A stretch of 49,449 bases of DNA, taken from Candidatus Paracaedibacter symbiosus. GTDB lineage: Bacteria > Pseudomonadota > Alphaproteobacteria > Paracaedibacterales > Paracaedibacteraceae. Positions 25,361-34,200 of this stretch are shown piece by piece. The DNA is taken from positions 112,437 through 161,885 of the forward strand of contig NZ_JQAK01000002.1 in assembly GCF_000757605.1 (NCBI RefSeq), in the 5' to 3' direction. Within the stretch, counting starts at the first letter, position 1, and each line of letters starts with the position of its first letter. Below the pieces are notes generated by a model. That model was not told the DNA's origin. It ran no database searches and saw only the letters and a list, made by a program, of their open reading frames with translations. The position numbers and the translations under genes are program-made.

Positions 25361-26401
25361 ATGACCGTGGATAGCATAGCGGAGAAGCTTTCGGGAGATA
25401 GCATAAGATCTGCAATTATGCCATGGGCAAGAACCACCGAAAAGGAGGGATGGTTCAGACGCGTCCTTTGTAGCGTTGCCCTGAAGTGCGACATAACGCG
25501 AGCACTGCCCGCGTTTGTTCGCGACCGCATTCTAATGGGAGCGATTAACCGCGAGCGATGGTTGCTTCATCCAAGTATGGCACCGCTCATTTATCATCCC
25601 GGCTTTGGGATTGATGACAGGTTGCCCCAGCTCATCGCCTGGGTGGTTGGGCACACACCTGAAGCCCGCCACTTGCTCCAGACGCCAAGTTCCGTCTGGT
25701 TGCCGGACGGATCGACCATTAGGCTTGCCATGGGTGAGTCGCATCAACTCGAGTATTCCCAAATAAAGCGGTCGATTAATCGACCGCTTGGGTCGGTGGT
25801 CCCGATCGACGCGACATATCACTGGGCGCCCTTTAAAATTGAGGGCCAGCTGGTGCGGGAGTCTTTGTTGACACTCCTCGTGTGGTGGGAAACTGTGGCA
25901 ACTGAATTTCAGTTGTGGGCTGCCTGGGTGCGGGATGCAGTGAGTGTTGTAACTCTTCTGCCAAAGCGTGAAGGCAAGACGCTAAGCGGTTCCAGTTCGG
26001 AAATGCCGGGCCATTTCTGGTTGACCGTGCCGACCGACCGTTGCGACGCTGTTGAAACGCTCATTCATGAATCGGCTCACTGCCACTTGCTACTTGAGGA
26101 GATGCATGAGCCACTAATTGTGGAATCCGGTAACACGATCACGCTCTATTCACCACTACGCAAGACCGAAAGACCTTTGCGCGGTGCGTTCTTCGCGGCG
26201 CATGCAATGGCGCACATGCTCGCCTTTCACATCGAATTTGTGGAAAAGACCGCCGCGCCCGAGTTCAATCATCGCATCCACGAGCTGACCGTCAGCCTCT
26301 TGCCGCTGATGCAGGGGGTCAAGACAAGGCTTGGATATTTCACCGAACGAGGGCGATCCGTTTTCACGCATATAGAAGAAATGATGGGACAACTGGCATG
26401 A
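25361..26401 (+). CDS. HExxH protein A, candidate peptide beta-hydroxylase
   Basis: This 346-aa protein has the metal-binding motif H236-E-S-A-H240 and, about 40 residues later, H281-A-M-A-H285. This arrangement fits the HExxH domain proteins found beside FxsB-type radical SAM enzymes, now described as alpha-ketoglutarate-dependent HExxH-type peptide beta-hydroxylases. If so, it would hydroxylate side chains of the precursor peptide. The N-terminal half has no recognised domain. It overlaps the radical SAM gene by ATGA (26398-26401), indicating translational coupling. A Zn metallopeptidase is the main alternative. The family call rests on motif and context, not alignment. Confidence 0.65.
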   Translation: MTVDSIAEKLSGDSIRSAIMPWARTTEKEGWFRRVLCSVALKCDITRALPAFVRDRILMGAINRERWLLHPSMAPLIYHPGFGIDDRLPQLIAWVVGHTPEARHLLQTPSSVWLPDGSTIRLAMGESHQLEYSQIKRSINRPLGSVVPIDATYHWAPFKIEGQLVRESLLTLLVWWETVATEFQLWAAWVRDAVSVVTLLPKREGKTLSGSSSEMPGHFWLTVPTDRCDAVETLIHESAHCHLLLEEMHEPLIVESGNTITLYSPLRKTERPLRGAFFAAHAMAHMLAFHIEFVEKTAAPEFNHRIHELTVSLLPLMQGVKTRLGYFTERGRSVFTHIEEMMGQLA

Positions 26402-27558
26402 CCAGATTGAGTTCGCTCACGATGAAAGTGGCCTCGCGCTGTAATCTTAACTGCACTTACTGCTACGTTTACAACGCCAAGGATGATGCTTGGCGCAGCC
26501 GGCCGAAAATCATGAGTGACATCGTGTTTTTGGCTGCCATCAAAAGGCTGGCCGAGCATGCGCGGGCGTCCAACACCAGGCCACTGCGTATCATATTCCA
26601 CGGCGGCGAGCCCACTTTAGTGGGCTCCGAGCGTTTGGCCCGATGGTGCGAAATAGCGCGCGAGGAACTAGCCGAATTTGGCGTTTCGTTTGGCATCCAG
26701 ACCAACGGGACACGTTTCACAAAACCGCTGGTCGAGGTACTAAAAAAATTCGCCTTTAGCGTAGGGGTCTCTATCGACGGACCGCGAGCAATTCATGATC
26801 GCTTCCGGGTAACCCACGCAGGCAAGGGCTCGTATGGCGAAGTGTTTAGAGGACTTGCGCTGCTACGTGAAGCGCATGTGCCCTACGCGGTACTCAGTGT
26901 TCTCAACATGCTGACTCCAGCCAAGACGCTGTACGACGATATCATGGCGCTGAAACCAGATGCCATCAGTTATTTACTGCCTGATTACTCACACGACACT
27001 TTCCCAATTACCTGTCGTGATGGTCGTCTTGGGGAGTATCTCCAAGAGCTATTCGACGAATGGTGGTTCCAAGGGACTATGCGAATACCTGTGCAACCTT
27101 TCCGTGCAATGGCATCCCTGATCATGGGCGGCAACAGCACAGTAGACATTTTCGGCAATGACCCGCTCGGGTTTATATTCATTGAAACCGATGGAACTAT
27201 AGAACCGTTGGATGTGCTGAAGGTCTGCGAAAATGGCATGACCTTGACGCCATTCAATGTCCTTACCAACGGCTTTGAGGATTACACGAGAAGCAATTCC
27301 ATTGGCGCGAAAGCCACTTTCCAAGGGAGCGATCTTCCATCCGCCTGCGCTACCTGCCCTGAAGCCAGCACCTGCGGCGGCGGTTACTTACCTCATCGTT
27401 ACAGCCGCGGGCGAGGGTTTGATAATCCGTCAATCTGGTGTCGTGATCTGAAGGCCTTATTCTCCCACATCAGGCATCGGCTGGCTGTCCCGCATCCGGA
27501 AACCGAACTGCGCCGGCAGATCCTGCGCTCGCTGCATGAGGTAAAAATTGAAGTCTAA
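26398..27558 (+). CDS. Radical SAM/SPASM peptide maturase (FxsB-like)
   Basis: This is a 386-aa enzyme. The radical SAM cluster motif is C15-x3-C19-x2-C22 (RCNLNCTYCYVYN), followed by HGGEPT and VSIDGP typical of the TIM barrel. The SPASM region near the C-terminus has CATCPEASTCGGGYLPHRYS and then DNPSIWC, as in FxsB and other cyclophane-forming maturases. Such enzymes use 5'-deoxyadenosyl radical chemistry to join side chains of a RiPP precursor, with SPASM holding auxiliary 4Fe-4S clusters. It is translationally coupled to both neighbours: ATGA at its start, and its last 11 bases overlap the next gene. FxsB is often fused to an HExxH-like domain; here these functions appear as two separate proteins. 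Confidence 0.9.
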   Translation: MTRLSSLTMKVASRCNLNCTYCYVYNAKDDAWRSRPKIMSDIVFLAAIKRLAEHARASNTRPLRIIFHGGEPTLVGSERLARWCEIAREELAEFGVSFGIQTNGTRFTKPLVEVLKKFAFSVGVSIDGPRAIHDRFRVTHAGKGSYGEVFRGLALLREAHVPYAVLSVLNMLTPAKTLYDDIMALKPDAISYLLPDYSHDTFPITCRDGRLGEYLQELFDEWWFQGTMRIPVQPFRAMASLIMGGNSTVDIFGNDPLGFIFIETDGTIEPLDVLKVCENGMTLTPFNVLTNGFEDYTRSNSIGAKATFQGSDLPSACATCPEASTCGGGYLPHRYSRGRGFDNPSIWCRDLKALFSHIRHRLAVPHPETELRRQILRSLHEVKIEV

Positions 27559-28639
27559 ATCAATTGCTTGCGATTTACCCGACGTTTTGTCCGAAATTCA
27601 CCGCACTACCGCACGCTGGAACATACCATTTGGACCCGCGTGCGATTCAATGGAATTGGCCTATCGTAAAAAACTCGCGATTCATGTCGGGAACGTCGCG
27701 GGTGTTGCGCTATTGAATGCCGATGAGGACGGGGAAGAATGTGCCTGCGTCGATCTCTTGACAAACTGCACTGAAGATGTTATCCAAACTTTGCTCGACA
27801 CACCGGCAGTGGCGGCGCGATGTTATTGGGAACGAAACCGCTACCATCATAGTGAGATCGCGAAATTCTTGAAGGACGCCATTTTGTTACTATCCCAAGA
27901 CAAAAATTCAACAGGATGGACGCCACTTGGTGATGTGTTTCTCAAGAAGGGGATCGCGGAGTATATCGCCCCGCGCATCGAGGGCATCGTGATCGATACC
28001 GTGAGTCCCAGCCGCTTGGAAGGATCGGGGGCCGGACCGTGGCGTGACTTTCCACCAGAAACATCCGATATACAAATTGAGGCTAAGCAACTGATCTCCT
28101 CCGCAATCGAACTGCTCGATAAGCATTGCGCAACTGCTAGCGAGTTTGTTCGTCGCGAACTGCGTGTGGTGGTCCCCCGAAGTACGGACAGTGCCGGCTC
28201 ATCATCCACCATATCCTACCCCGGCCGCGCAGTGCTGGATTTCCCCAAGCGAGGCCTCACAGTTGGAGAAGTGGCCGAAGCGCTGGTTCATGAATCGCTC
28301 CACACCTTGCTCTACAAGCTCGAAGCATTCCATCATTGGGTTGACGATGGACCAGCCTGGTCACAAAAAATTACGTCGCCCTGGTCTGGAAATAAACTGT
28401 CGCTACACGCCTACTCCCACGCCTGTTTTGTCTGGTATGCCCTGGCAGGATTATGGTTTCAGCTGGATGGGGTGGATGAAACAGTCCTCGGCGTGCAGCC
28501 AAGGTTTCGGATGTGGGGCTCGGTGAAAGGCTTTCTCAATGACGCACTTCATCACATCGAGCAAGAAGAAGCATTAAGTATTGCGGTGCGACAGGGTTGC
28601 CGTGCTCTCCAGAGTGACATCGTCGATTGGTACGGCTAG
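27548..28639 (+). CDS. HExxH protein B, candidate peptide beta-hydroxylase
   Basis: This 363-aa protein has a TTG start inside the end of the radical SAM gene. The motif H248-E-S-L-H252 is followed about 35 residues later by H287-A-Y-S-H291. This matches the HESxH…HAxxH spacing of protein A, while the rest of the sequence has diverged strongly. Within the HExxH peptide beta-hydroxylase group it would bind Fe and alpha-ketoglutarate and modify the precursor peptide; a metallopeptidase role is the alternative. It is the last gene of the cassette, and base composition drops back to AT-rich shortly after. No exporter or immunity gene follows. Confidence 0.65.
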   Translation: MKSKSIACDLPDVLSEIHRTTARWNIPFGPACDSMELAYRKKLAIHVGNVAGVALLNADEDGEECACVDLLTNCTEDVIQTLLDTPAVAARCYWERNRYHHSEIAKFLKDAILLLSQDKNSTGWTPLGDVFLKKGIAEYIAPRIEGIVIDTVSPSRLEGSGAGPWRDFPPETSDIQIEAKQLISSAIELLDKHCATASEFVRRELRVVVPRSTDSAGSSSTISYPGRAVLDFPKRGLTVGEVAEALVHESLHTLLYKLEAFHHWVDDGPAWSQKITSPWSGNKLSLHAYSHACFVWYALAGLWFQLDGVDETVLGVQPRFRMWGSVKGFLNDALHHIEQEEALSIAVRQGCRALQSDIVDWYG

Positions 28640-28743
28640 TCCCGATGCACTCAAGTTAAGCTTCACTTATGAACCCAGCCCCTGACTAACACCCGAGGCC
28701 GGTCCACTAAGATAGTGGTCGAGGGTACCATCATCAACTATGT
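28640..28743. other. Cassette 3' boundary
   Basis: About 100 bp of intermediate composition follow the cassette. GGTCCACTAAGATAGTGG near 28692-28709 forms a short hairpin (CCACTA/TAGTGG) that could terminate transcription. No attachment-site duplicate of this sequence was found before the cassette. Confidence 0.4.
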
Positions 28744-28824
28744 TTATAAAGATTTAAGTTTAGCATTAGCAATAATAACGATTTTACGCATAAGGGCAGT
28801 CAAAGCGACCATTTTCTTTTTACC
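28744..28824 (-). pseudogene. IS110-family transposase, C-terminal fragment
   Basis: The minus strand encodes GKKKMVALTALMRKIVIIAN then AKLKSL and a stop. It resembles the end of IS110/IS116 transposases (K..AL.A.MRK…). It is fused to an unrelated IS3 fragment on its 5' side, evidence of old recombination. Confidence 0.6.
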
Positions 28825-28906
28825 TCGTTTGATAAGATTCAAAATAAACATGCTCAGTTTTAAGGGTATGATAAAAAGACTCCATGGCTGCATTATCATA
28901 GCAATT
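28825..28906 (-). pseudogene. IS3-family OrfB fragment
   Basis: The minus strand reads CYDNAAMESFYHTLKTEH then VYFESYQTR. This is the D/N-A-x-x-E(S)F…LK.E region around the catalytic Glu of IS3-type transposases. About 27 codons are left, cut on one side by the 504-bp repeat arm and on the other by the IS110 fragment. Confidence 0.75.
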
Positions 28907-28907
28907 T

Positions 28908-29411
28908 GGGGTCAGGCGTCGGAATGACGGATATTTGACAAACTCGGCTGCAAATTATTGAAAATAGTGTAAAATATGACGAGAAAGAATTTCTGAAATT
29001 TTTTATAACTCATTGATTTCAAATAATCTTTTTCTCTAATTTTCCAACAAGAATATTATGATATGTGTGAGGTTGCGCCCCATCTAAAAATATGAAAAAT
29101 TATTATAATTCAATTGTGTACAAGATGTTGTAAAAATTTCTTTAATTTCACAGCTTTCCAAAAGTTATGTCTTTTAATCGTCAGGAATAAAGATAAGTCA
29201 TTAGCGAGTTGTTTTTTTGCTCTACAATCAATAAGTTGTGTTTTTTAATGCACTTCCTACTGTTTTGTTGAAAAATTCTCGGAAAATATTGTTCAAATTC
29301 AACAAGTTGAAAAATTCTCTATAAATTCTTCCTGGTCACTTTATCCTTTAAAATCAGCATCCTACAGCTGATTTTGTCATATATCCGTCATTCCCTCGCG
29401 GAACACCAATT
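28908..29411. repeat. 504-bp inverted-repeat arm (right), containing a MITE
   Basis: This is the inverse copy of 14403-14906, apparently without mismatch. It contains the same 474-bp element with 30-bp ends. Together the arms enclose about 14 kb (14907-28907). No TSD is visible at either arm. Confidence 0.9.
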
Positions 29412-29430
29412 AAGGTTCCATAAAAAATTC

Positions 29431-29459
29431 TTGACATGTTATTGGTGGGCAATTAAATA
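29431..29459 (+). promoter_or_regulatory. Sigma-70-type promoter of secreted-protein gene
   Basis: A consensus -35 TTGACA (29431-29436), a 17-bp spacer and TAAATA (29454-29459) lie about 45 bp upstream of the ATG at 29505 and 20 bp outside the inverted-repeat arm. Confidence 0.7.
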
Positions 29460-29504
29460 ATTTTATGTAAACTTTATTTAGTATTTAACAAGAGGATTTT
29501 TGCC

Positions 29505-30068
29505 ATGGCACATGTTATGCGTAAACACATAACTTTTTTCGTTCTGAGCCTATGCTTGGCGCTTAGTAGTATGCAAGTTGCAATAGCAATGCAACAAAAT
29601 GATCCTACTCACCAGAATTTTATAAAAGGGCGCCTCTGTAATACGAGAGATGGTTACGCAACCTTTCCGACGAACTGGGAATCCATGAAATTTGATAAGT
29701 TTGATGGAGATAGAGTTTTAATAGGAGATGCAGGAAAGCCAGATCGCATCTCAGTTGGTAATTTTGATCACTTGGTGATTCCAGGAGATGGGGTCTATTC
29801 ATTGACGGGTCGTTTTTATGTAAAAATTGGAGATGATAAAAAAACTAACGCTACCTATACCAGTATAGTAATTAATGACTTTCAACACGCAGAAGATTTT
29901 AGTAAGCTTCATGCTCTAGAGAATCATAAGTGGGATGAAGGTATTATAAATTATGTTACGAGATTAAGAAGGGGTGATAAAATAATGCTTGCTATTAAAG
30001 GTGATTCCTCACCCGTTCAGTACAATCCGTTATATAGTTGGCTTCAGGTTGAAAAGCTACACGATTAA
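29505..30068 (+). CDS. Secreted protein, possible C1q/TNF-like jelly roll
   Basis: This 187-aa protein has a signal peptide (ITFFVLSLCLALSSMQVAIA). The ribosome binding site AGAGGA is well placed. The mature part is beta-rich. VIPGDGVYSLTGRFYVKIGD, followed by alternating strands and LRRGDKIMLAIKGDSS with a terminal YSWLQVEKL, resembles the strand pattern of C1q/TNF-type jelly-roll domains (P..G.Y…L..GD.V.L…). This fold assignment is pattern-based only. It stands alone behind a strong promoter and would be exported to the periplasm or beyond. Confidence 0.72.
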   Translation: MAHVMRKHITFFVLSLCLALSSMQVAIAMQQNDPTHQNFIKGRLCNTRDGYATFPTNWESMKFDKFDGDRVLIGDAGKPDRISVGNFDHLVIPGDGVYSLTGRFYVKIGDDKKTNATYTSIVINDFQHAEDFSKLHALENHKWDEGIINYVTRLRRGDKIMLAIKGDSSPVQYNPLYSWLQVEKLHD

Positions 30069-30181
30069 TTGATTTTCAAGATCCAGAGGCATTCCGTGGG
30101 ATTGCTCTCACAGTTTTAACAGGGTGATGACTATTGTGCTATGGTTCTATAAGTGAGGGTAATACCTTTTAATGATGAAAG

Positions 30182-30213
30182 GGAACAGAAAGGCAAATTG
30201 CCTTTTCTGTTCC
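30182..30213. terminator. Long inverted repeat, likely terminator
   Basis: GGAACAGAAAGGCAA and TTGCCTTTTCTGTTCC pair over 15 bp with one bulge and almost no loop, 114 bp after the secreted-protein gene. There is no T tract on the plus strand, so a role as terminator is likely but not certain. Confidence 0.45.
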
Positions 30214-30237
30214 AGTTCGTATCCCGTATTGCCTTGG

Positions 30238-30404
30238 TCAGGCTGGTGTAAAGTATTGATCAGATGTGGTGACGGACATATCATGGGCATGGCAGTAATC
30301 AAGGCACCAGTCCTCCCGTAAGCCCTCAACATTAATGTTTGGCGTCACAATAATCTGCCTGATGTTTTTATAATCACCCTCACACATTTCAACCACGGCA
30401 AGTT
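30238..30404 (-). pseudogene. Unidentified coding remnant left of Tn3
   Basis: The minus frame reads out of the Tn3 terminal repeat (FGGLGLEC) and continues QLAVVEMCEGDYKNIRQIIV… to a stop at 30238, about 55 codons. It looks like the end of a gene cut by the transposon, but the family is not recognised. Confidence 0.4.
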
Positions 30405-30441
30405 GGCATTCCAGGCCCAAACCCCCGAAAATTCCGAGCAA
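30405..30441. repeat. Left terminal repeat of Tn3-family transposon
   Basis: This 37-bp repeat begins GGCATTCCAGGCCCAAACCC and is the inverse of 34268-34304 with one difference. Confidence 0.85.
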
Positions 30442-30452
30442 AGTGAATCAAG

Positions 30453-31076
30453 TCACGAAATAGGCGGATTTCTTAAGTTTCTTTTCCTTACATAAGTGTT
30501 GAGAGCAATATGGTTTGTATAGCCAAGAACCTTGGCAATTTTTCTTGTTGAAAGACCATAACCCAAGAGTTCATTGATTCTTTCAATATCTTTATCAAAT
30601 TTGCTTTTTTGGATTGTCCCTTTGGGTTTTCCTAAAACTTGACCTTGTCGCTTTTTGGAAGCCAAGGCTTCTTTTGTTCTTAAGCTAATCAGGTCTCTTT
30701 CCAATTCAGAAAACAAAGAGAACAAGGTCAAGATAACCTTTGAATTCATATCCTGGCGACTAATATCCAGATTTTGTTTGATTATAATAACCCGAACATT
30801 GCGCTCAGCCAGAGAATTAACCAGGGAGATTACTTCAGCTGTACTGCGTCCTAAACGGCTCAACTCTGTTACGATCAAAGTATCAGCTTCATTGAGTTTT
30901 TCTAGAAGTTCATCAATACGTCGTTGTTTGGTGGTTTTGCGAGAAGAGATGGTGATTTCAATAAATTCATTAATTGTCAGTGATTTTTTTCTAGCAAACT
31001 CCAAAAGTTCCAGTTTTTGATGATTGAGATCCTGTTTGTCAGTAGAAGCCCTTAAATAAGCGACTATTTTACCCAT
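30453..31076 (-). CDS. tnpR: Tn3-family resolvase TnpR
   Basis: This 207-aa serine recombinase has catalytic Ser in YLRASTDKQD, Arg motifs in VTELSRLGRSTAEV, the FSLFSELERDLISLRTKEAL helix and a C-terminal HTH (STRKIAKVLGYTNHIALNTY). It resolves cointegrates formed during replicative transposition. It is divergent from tnpA; the 138-bp gap at 31077-31214 should hold the res site and both promoters. TnpR of this type also represses its own operon. Confidence 0.94.
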   Translation of the reverse strand: MGKIVAYLRASTDKQDLNHQKLELLEFARKKSLTINEFIEITISSRKTTKQRRIDELLEKLNEADTLIVTELSRLGRSTAEVISLVNSLAERNVRVIIIKQNLDISRQDMNSKVILTLFSLFSELERDLISLRTKEALASKKRQGQVLGKPKGTIQKSKFDKDIERINELLGYGLSTRKIAKVLGYTNHIALNTYVRKRNLRNPPIS

Positions 31077-31214
31077 TAAAATGGCCTGTTCTGTATTAAC
31101 CTAGTTTTCGTTAAAAATTAAACCACTTTGTATGATTGATTCAACATATTTTGTATTTACAGAATGTTAATAGTATAACGCCCATTAACAAATAATCAAA
31201 CTAGATCATATTTA
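31077..31214. promoter_or_regulatory. tnpR-tnpA intergenic region, expected res site
   Basis: This AT-rich 138-bp gap lies between divergent tnpR and tnpA. In Tn3-type elements this is the res site and the shared control region. Short half-sites such as AACATATTTTGT can be seen, but the three res subsites cannot be delimited by eye. Confidence 0.5.
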
Positions 31215-34200
31215 ATGAACTCAATAAACAAAAGACTTTCCATCTTATCACCTCTGGAAGAATTTGCTTTTTATGGCTTCCCAGATTTTGATAAAGAACA
31301 ACGGGCAACATTTTTCGATTTTACAGAAAAAGAGTTGGAAATAATTTTAAGACGTCCTTCTTTTCATTCCCAAGTTTACTGCGTTGTGCAGATTGGCTAC
31401 TTCAAAGCCAAGAAACTTTTCTTTCGTTTTTCACTTGATAAAATACCCAAAGATGACCTCCAATTCATTCTTTTGTGTTACTTCGATAGTAAGGATTTAC
31501 TTTCATCTACAGTGACAAAGCATGAATATTATCTGCAACGTAAATCAATCAGCAACTTATTTGGTTACCAACTCTGGTCACGCCATTTTTTACCTGAACT
31601 AAACAACCGGGCTGAGCTAAGCGCAAAGCGTGATACGGCGCCAAATTTTATAACCCATGAAATTCTGGATTTCTTACAAAATCAAAAGATTGTACGACCC
31701 GGCTATACAACTCTGCAAACTATTGTCAGCCAGACTTTGACACAAGAGAGAAATCGACTTAAATGCCTTTTGAAAAACCAGATTACAGACTCTCATAAGC
31801 AAAGCCTAAATCAACTTATCCAGAAGGAAAATACTCTATCGGAGTTGGCAGCCCTTAAACAAGATGCCAAGAGTTTTGGGGCAACACTGATGGGACTGGA
31901 GCGCAAAAAACATAGCATTTTGAAGCCCTTATACAGTATTGCTCAACAAATTTTACCACATCTTGATATTTCCCAACAGAATATCACCTACTATGCAAGC
32001 CTGGCTCATCATTATACGATTTATGACTTGGGCCGATTTGAGGAGGAACAAACCTACCTTTACCTTTTGTGCTATGTATTTAAACGTTACCGCCAAATCA
32101 ATGATAATTTGGTTGATGCCTTTGCTTTTTGGTTAAGAAAGCTGGAAAACGAAATTAAGGAAAAAGCAAAGAGCCATCTTGTTGAAAATGTTGAACAATC
32201 CGATCAAAAGGTCGGGCGCCTTCTTCTCATGTACGTTGATGATAATCTGAGTGATACGCTCACATTAGGGCAGGCACGTCAACACGCATTCGAGATTCTT
32301 CCCAAAGACACGATCCGGTCTCTTGGAGAGAAGATGGTAAAAAAGCCTCAACGCAGGCAGGAGCTTCAATGGGAAGAACGAGAAAAAATGGCTTCCCGCT
32401 ACAAACGCCACTTACGACCTTTATTTATGCATATTGATTTTGAGAGTCGACTCCTGGATAACCCCCTGCTCAAGGCGATCGATTGGATGAAAGAAGTGTT
32501 TGCAAAAAAGCAATCTCTATCACAGCAACGTTTTGAGATATTTCCTCGCAATTTCATTTCTTCCAGGCTGGAACCTTATCTATTTACATTCGATAAAGAT
32601 GAAACCCCAATTATCCAGGCAAAATGCTATGAAATCCTTGTCTATCGCCAAATTATAAAACAAATGGAAACCGGCGCTCTCTATATTAATGATAGCGTTC
32701 AGCATCGGCCTTTCGCAGATGAGCTTGTTTGCTTAACACAAAAATCTACCATATTGAAGACTCTGGATATTCCTTGGTTAAAATCATCCTGCGAAGAACA
32801 GATTAACTCACTTTTCAGCGAACTGGAGACGCTTTGGTACCAATTCAATCATAGGCTGAAAAAAGGCCAATTAAAGCATCTTAAATATGATCCTCTTAAA
32901 AAAGAGATCATATGGACTAAGCCAAAATTTATCAATGATGACAAGGAGAGTGACCAACAAGATTTTTACGATAAACTGCCCATAAGTGAAATTAGTGATG
33001 TCTTAAGTTTTGTGAATAGCCAAACCGGGTTCTTGTCCGCTTTTACTCCATTACAACCTCTCTATAACAAACAAAAGCCTGATGAAGAGCATCTGATTGC
33101 TGCCTTGTTGTCCCATGCCACAGGGGTAGGGGCCCATAAAATGGCGCAAACAAGCGATATTTCGTACAATATGCTTGATACGACTTGTCAGCAGTATATA
33201 CGTCTGGCAACGTTAGAAAAATCTCATGATTGTATTGCCAACAAGATCAGGACTTTAAGTATTTTTCTGCATTATACTTTTGATCTGGATATTCTTTATG
33301 GCAGTACTGATGGCCAAAAATACGAGGTCACCACCTCCACAATTAAAGCACGGCGCTCACGCAAATATTTTGGCAAAGGTAGCGGTGTTGTTGCGTATAC
33401 ATTATTATCCAACCACGTTCCAATACAGACTAAACTTATTGGGGCACATGAGCATGAAAGTCATTTCGTATTCGATATCTGGTATGGCAATACCTCTACC
33501 ATTAAACCAACAGTTATTACAGGGGACATGCATAGTATCAATAAAGTCAACTTTGCTCTTTTACACTGGTTTGGCGGCGAGTTCAGACCAAGGTTCACCA
33601 ACCTCAAAAAAGAACTTGATAATATTTATGGAACGAAAGAAATGCCGTCTTATCAAAACTTTCTGGTACAACCAGCCGGTCAATTAAATCGGCAGCTTAT
33701 CATCGATGAAAAAGAAAACATCGATAGAGTGATTGCAACGTTAGCCTTAAAAGAAATGAACCAAAGTACTTTGGTAAGAAAGCTTTGTTCCCTGTCACCC
33801 CATAATAATACACGTAAAGCCATCTTTGAATTTAACAAACTCATTCGCAGCATCTATACATTAAAATGTATCTTGAATCCCAAGATCTTATCAGATGTCC
33901 ACCGCTCTCAAAACCGGCTTGAATCCTATCATACCTTACGAGCTGCCATTGCAAAAGCTGGTGGAAGAAAAGCTTTGTCAGGACGAAGTGATATTGAAAT
34001 TGAGAAGAGTAATCAATGTGGTCGCCTTATCGCTGGAGCTATTATTTACTATAATGCCTCAATTCATTCATGTTTTCTTGATGCTAATCCCCATAACCAG
34101 AAGAAATTGAAAATTGTTAAGAAATCATCACCTGTTGCTTGGCAACATATTCACTTCACAGGAAGATTCACCTTCTATACCAACAAAAAACCAATTAATC

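Noticed and set aside
25361-26401. HExxH protein A as a bacteriocin-processing metalloprotease
   Set aside because: Not excluded, but the shared second His pair with protein B and the position next to an FxsB-like maturase favour a modification enzyme; kept as the alternative only.
25532-28212. Numerous antisense frames of 70-126 codons
   Set aside because: They arise from GC-rich coding DNA of the cassette; the sense frames have motifs, ribosome binding site and coupled starts.
28715-28927. 70-codon plus-strand frame
   Set aside because: It is antisense to IS110 and IS3 transposase fragments on the minus strand.
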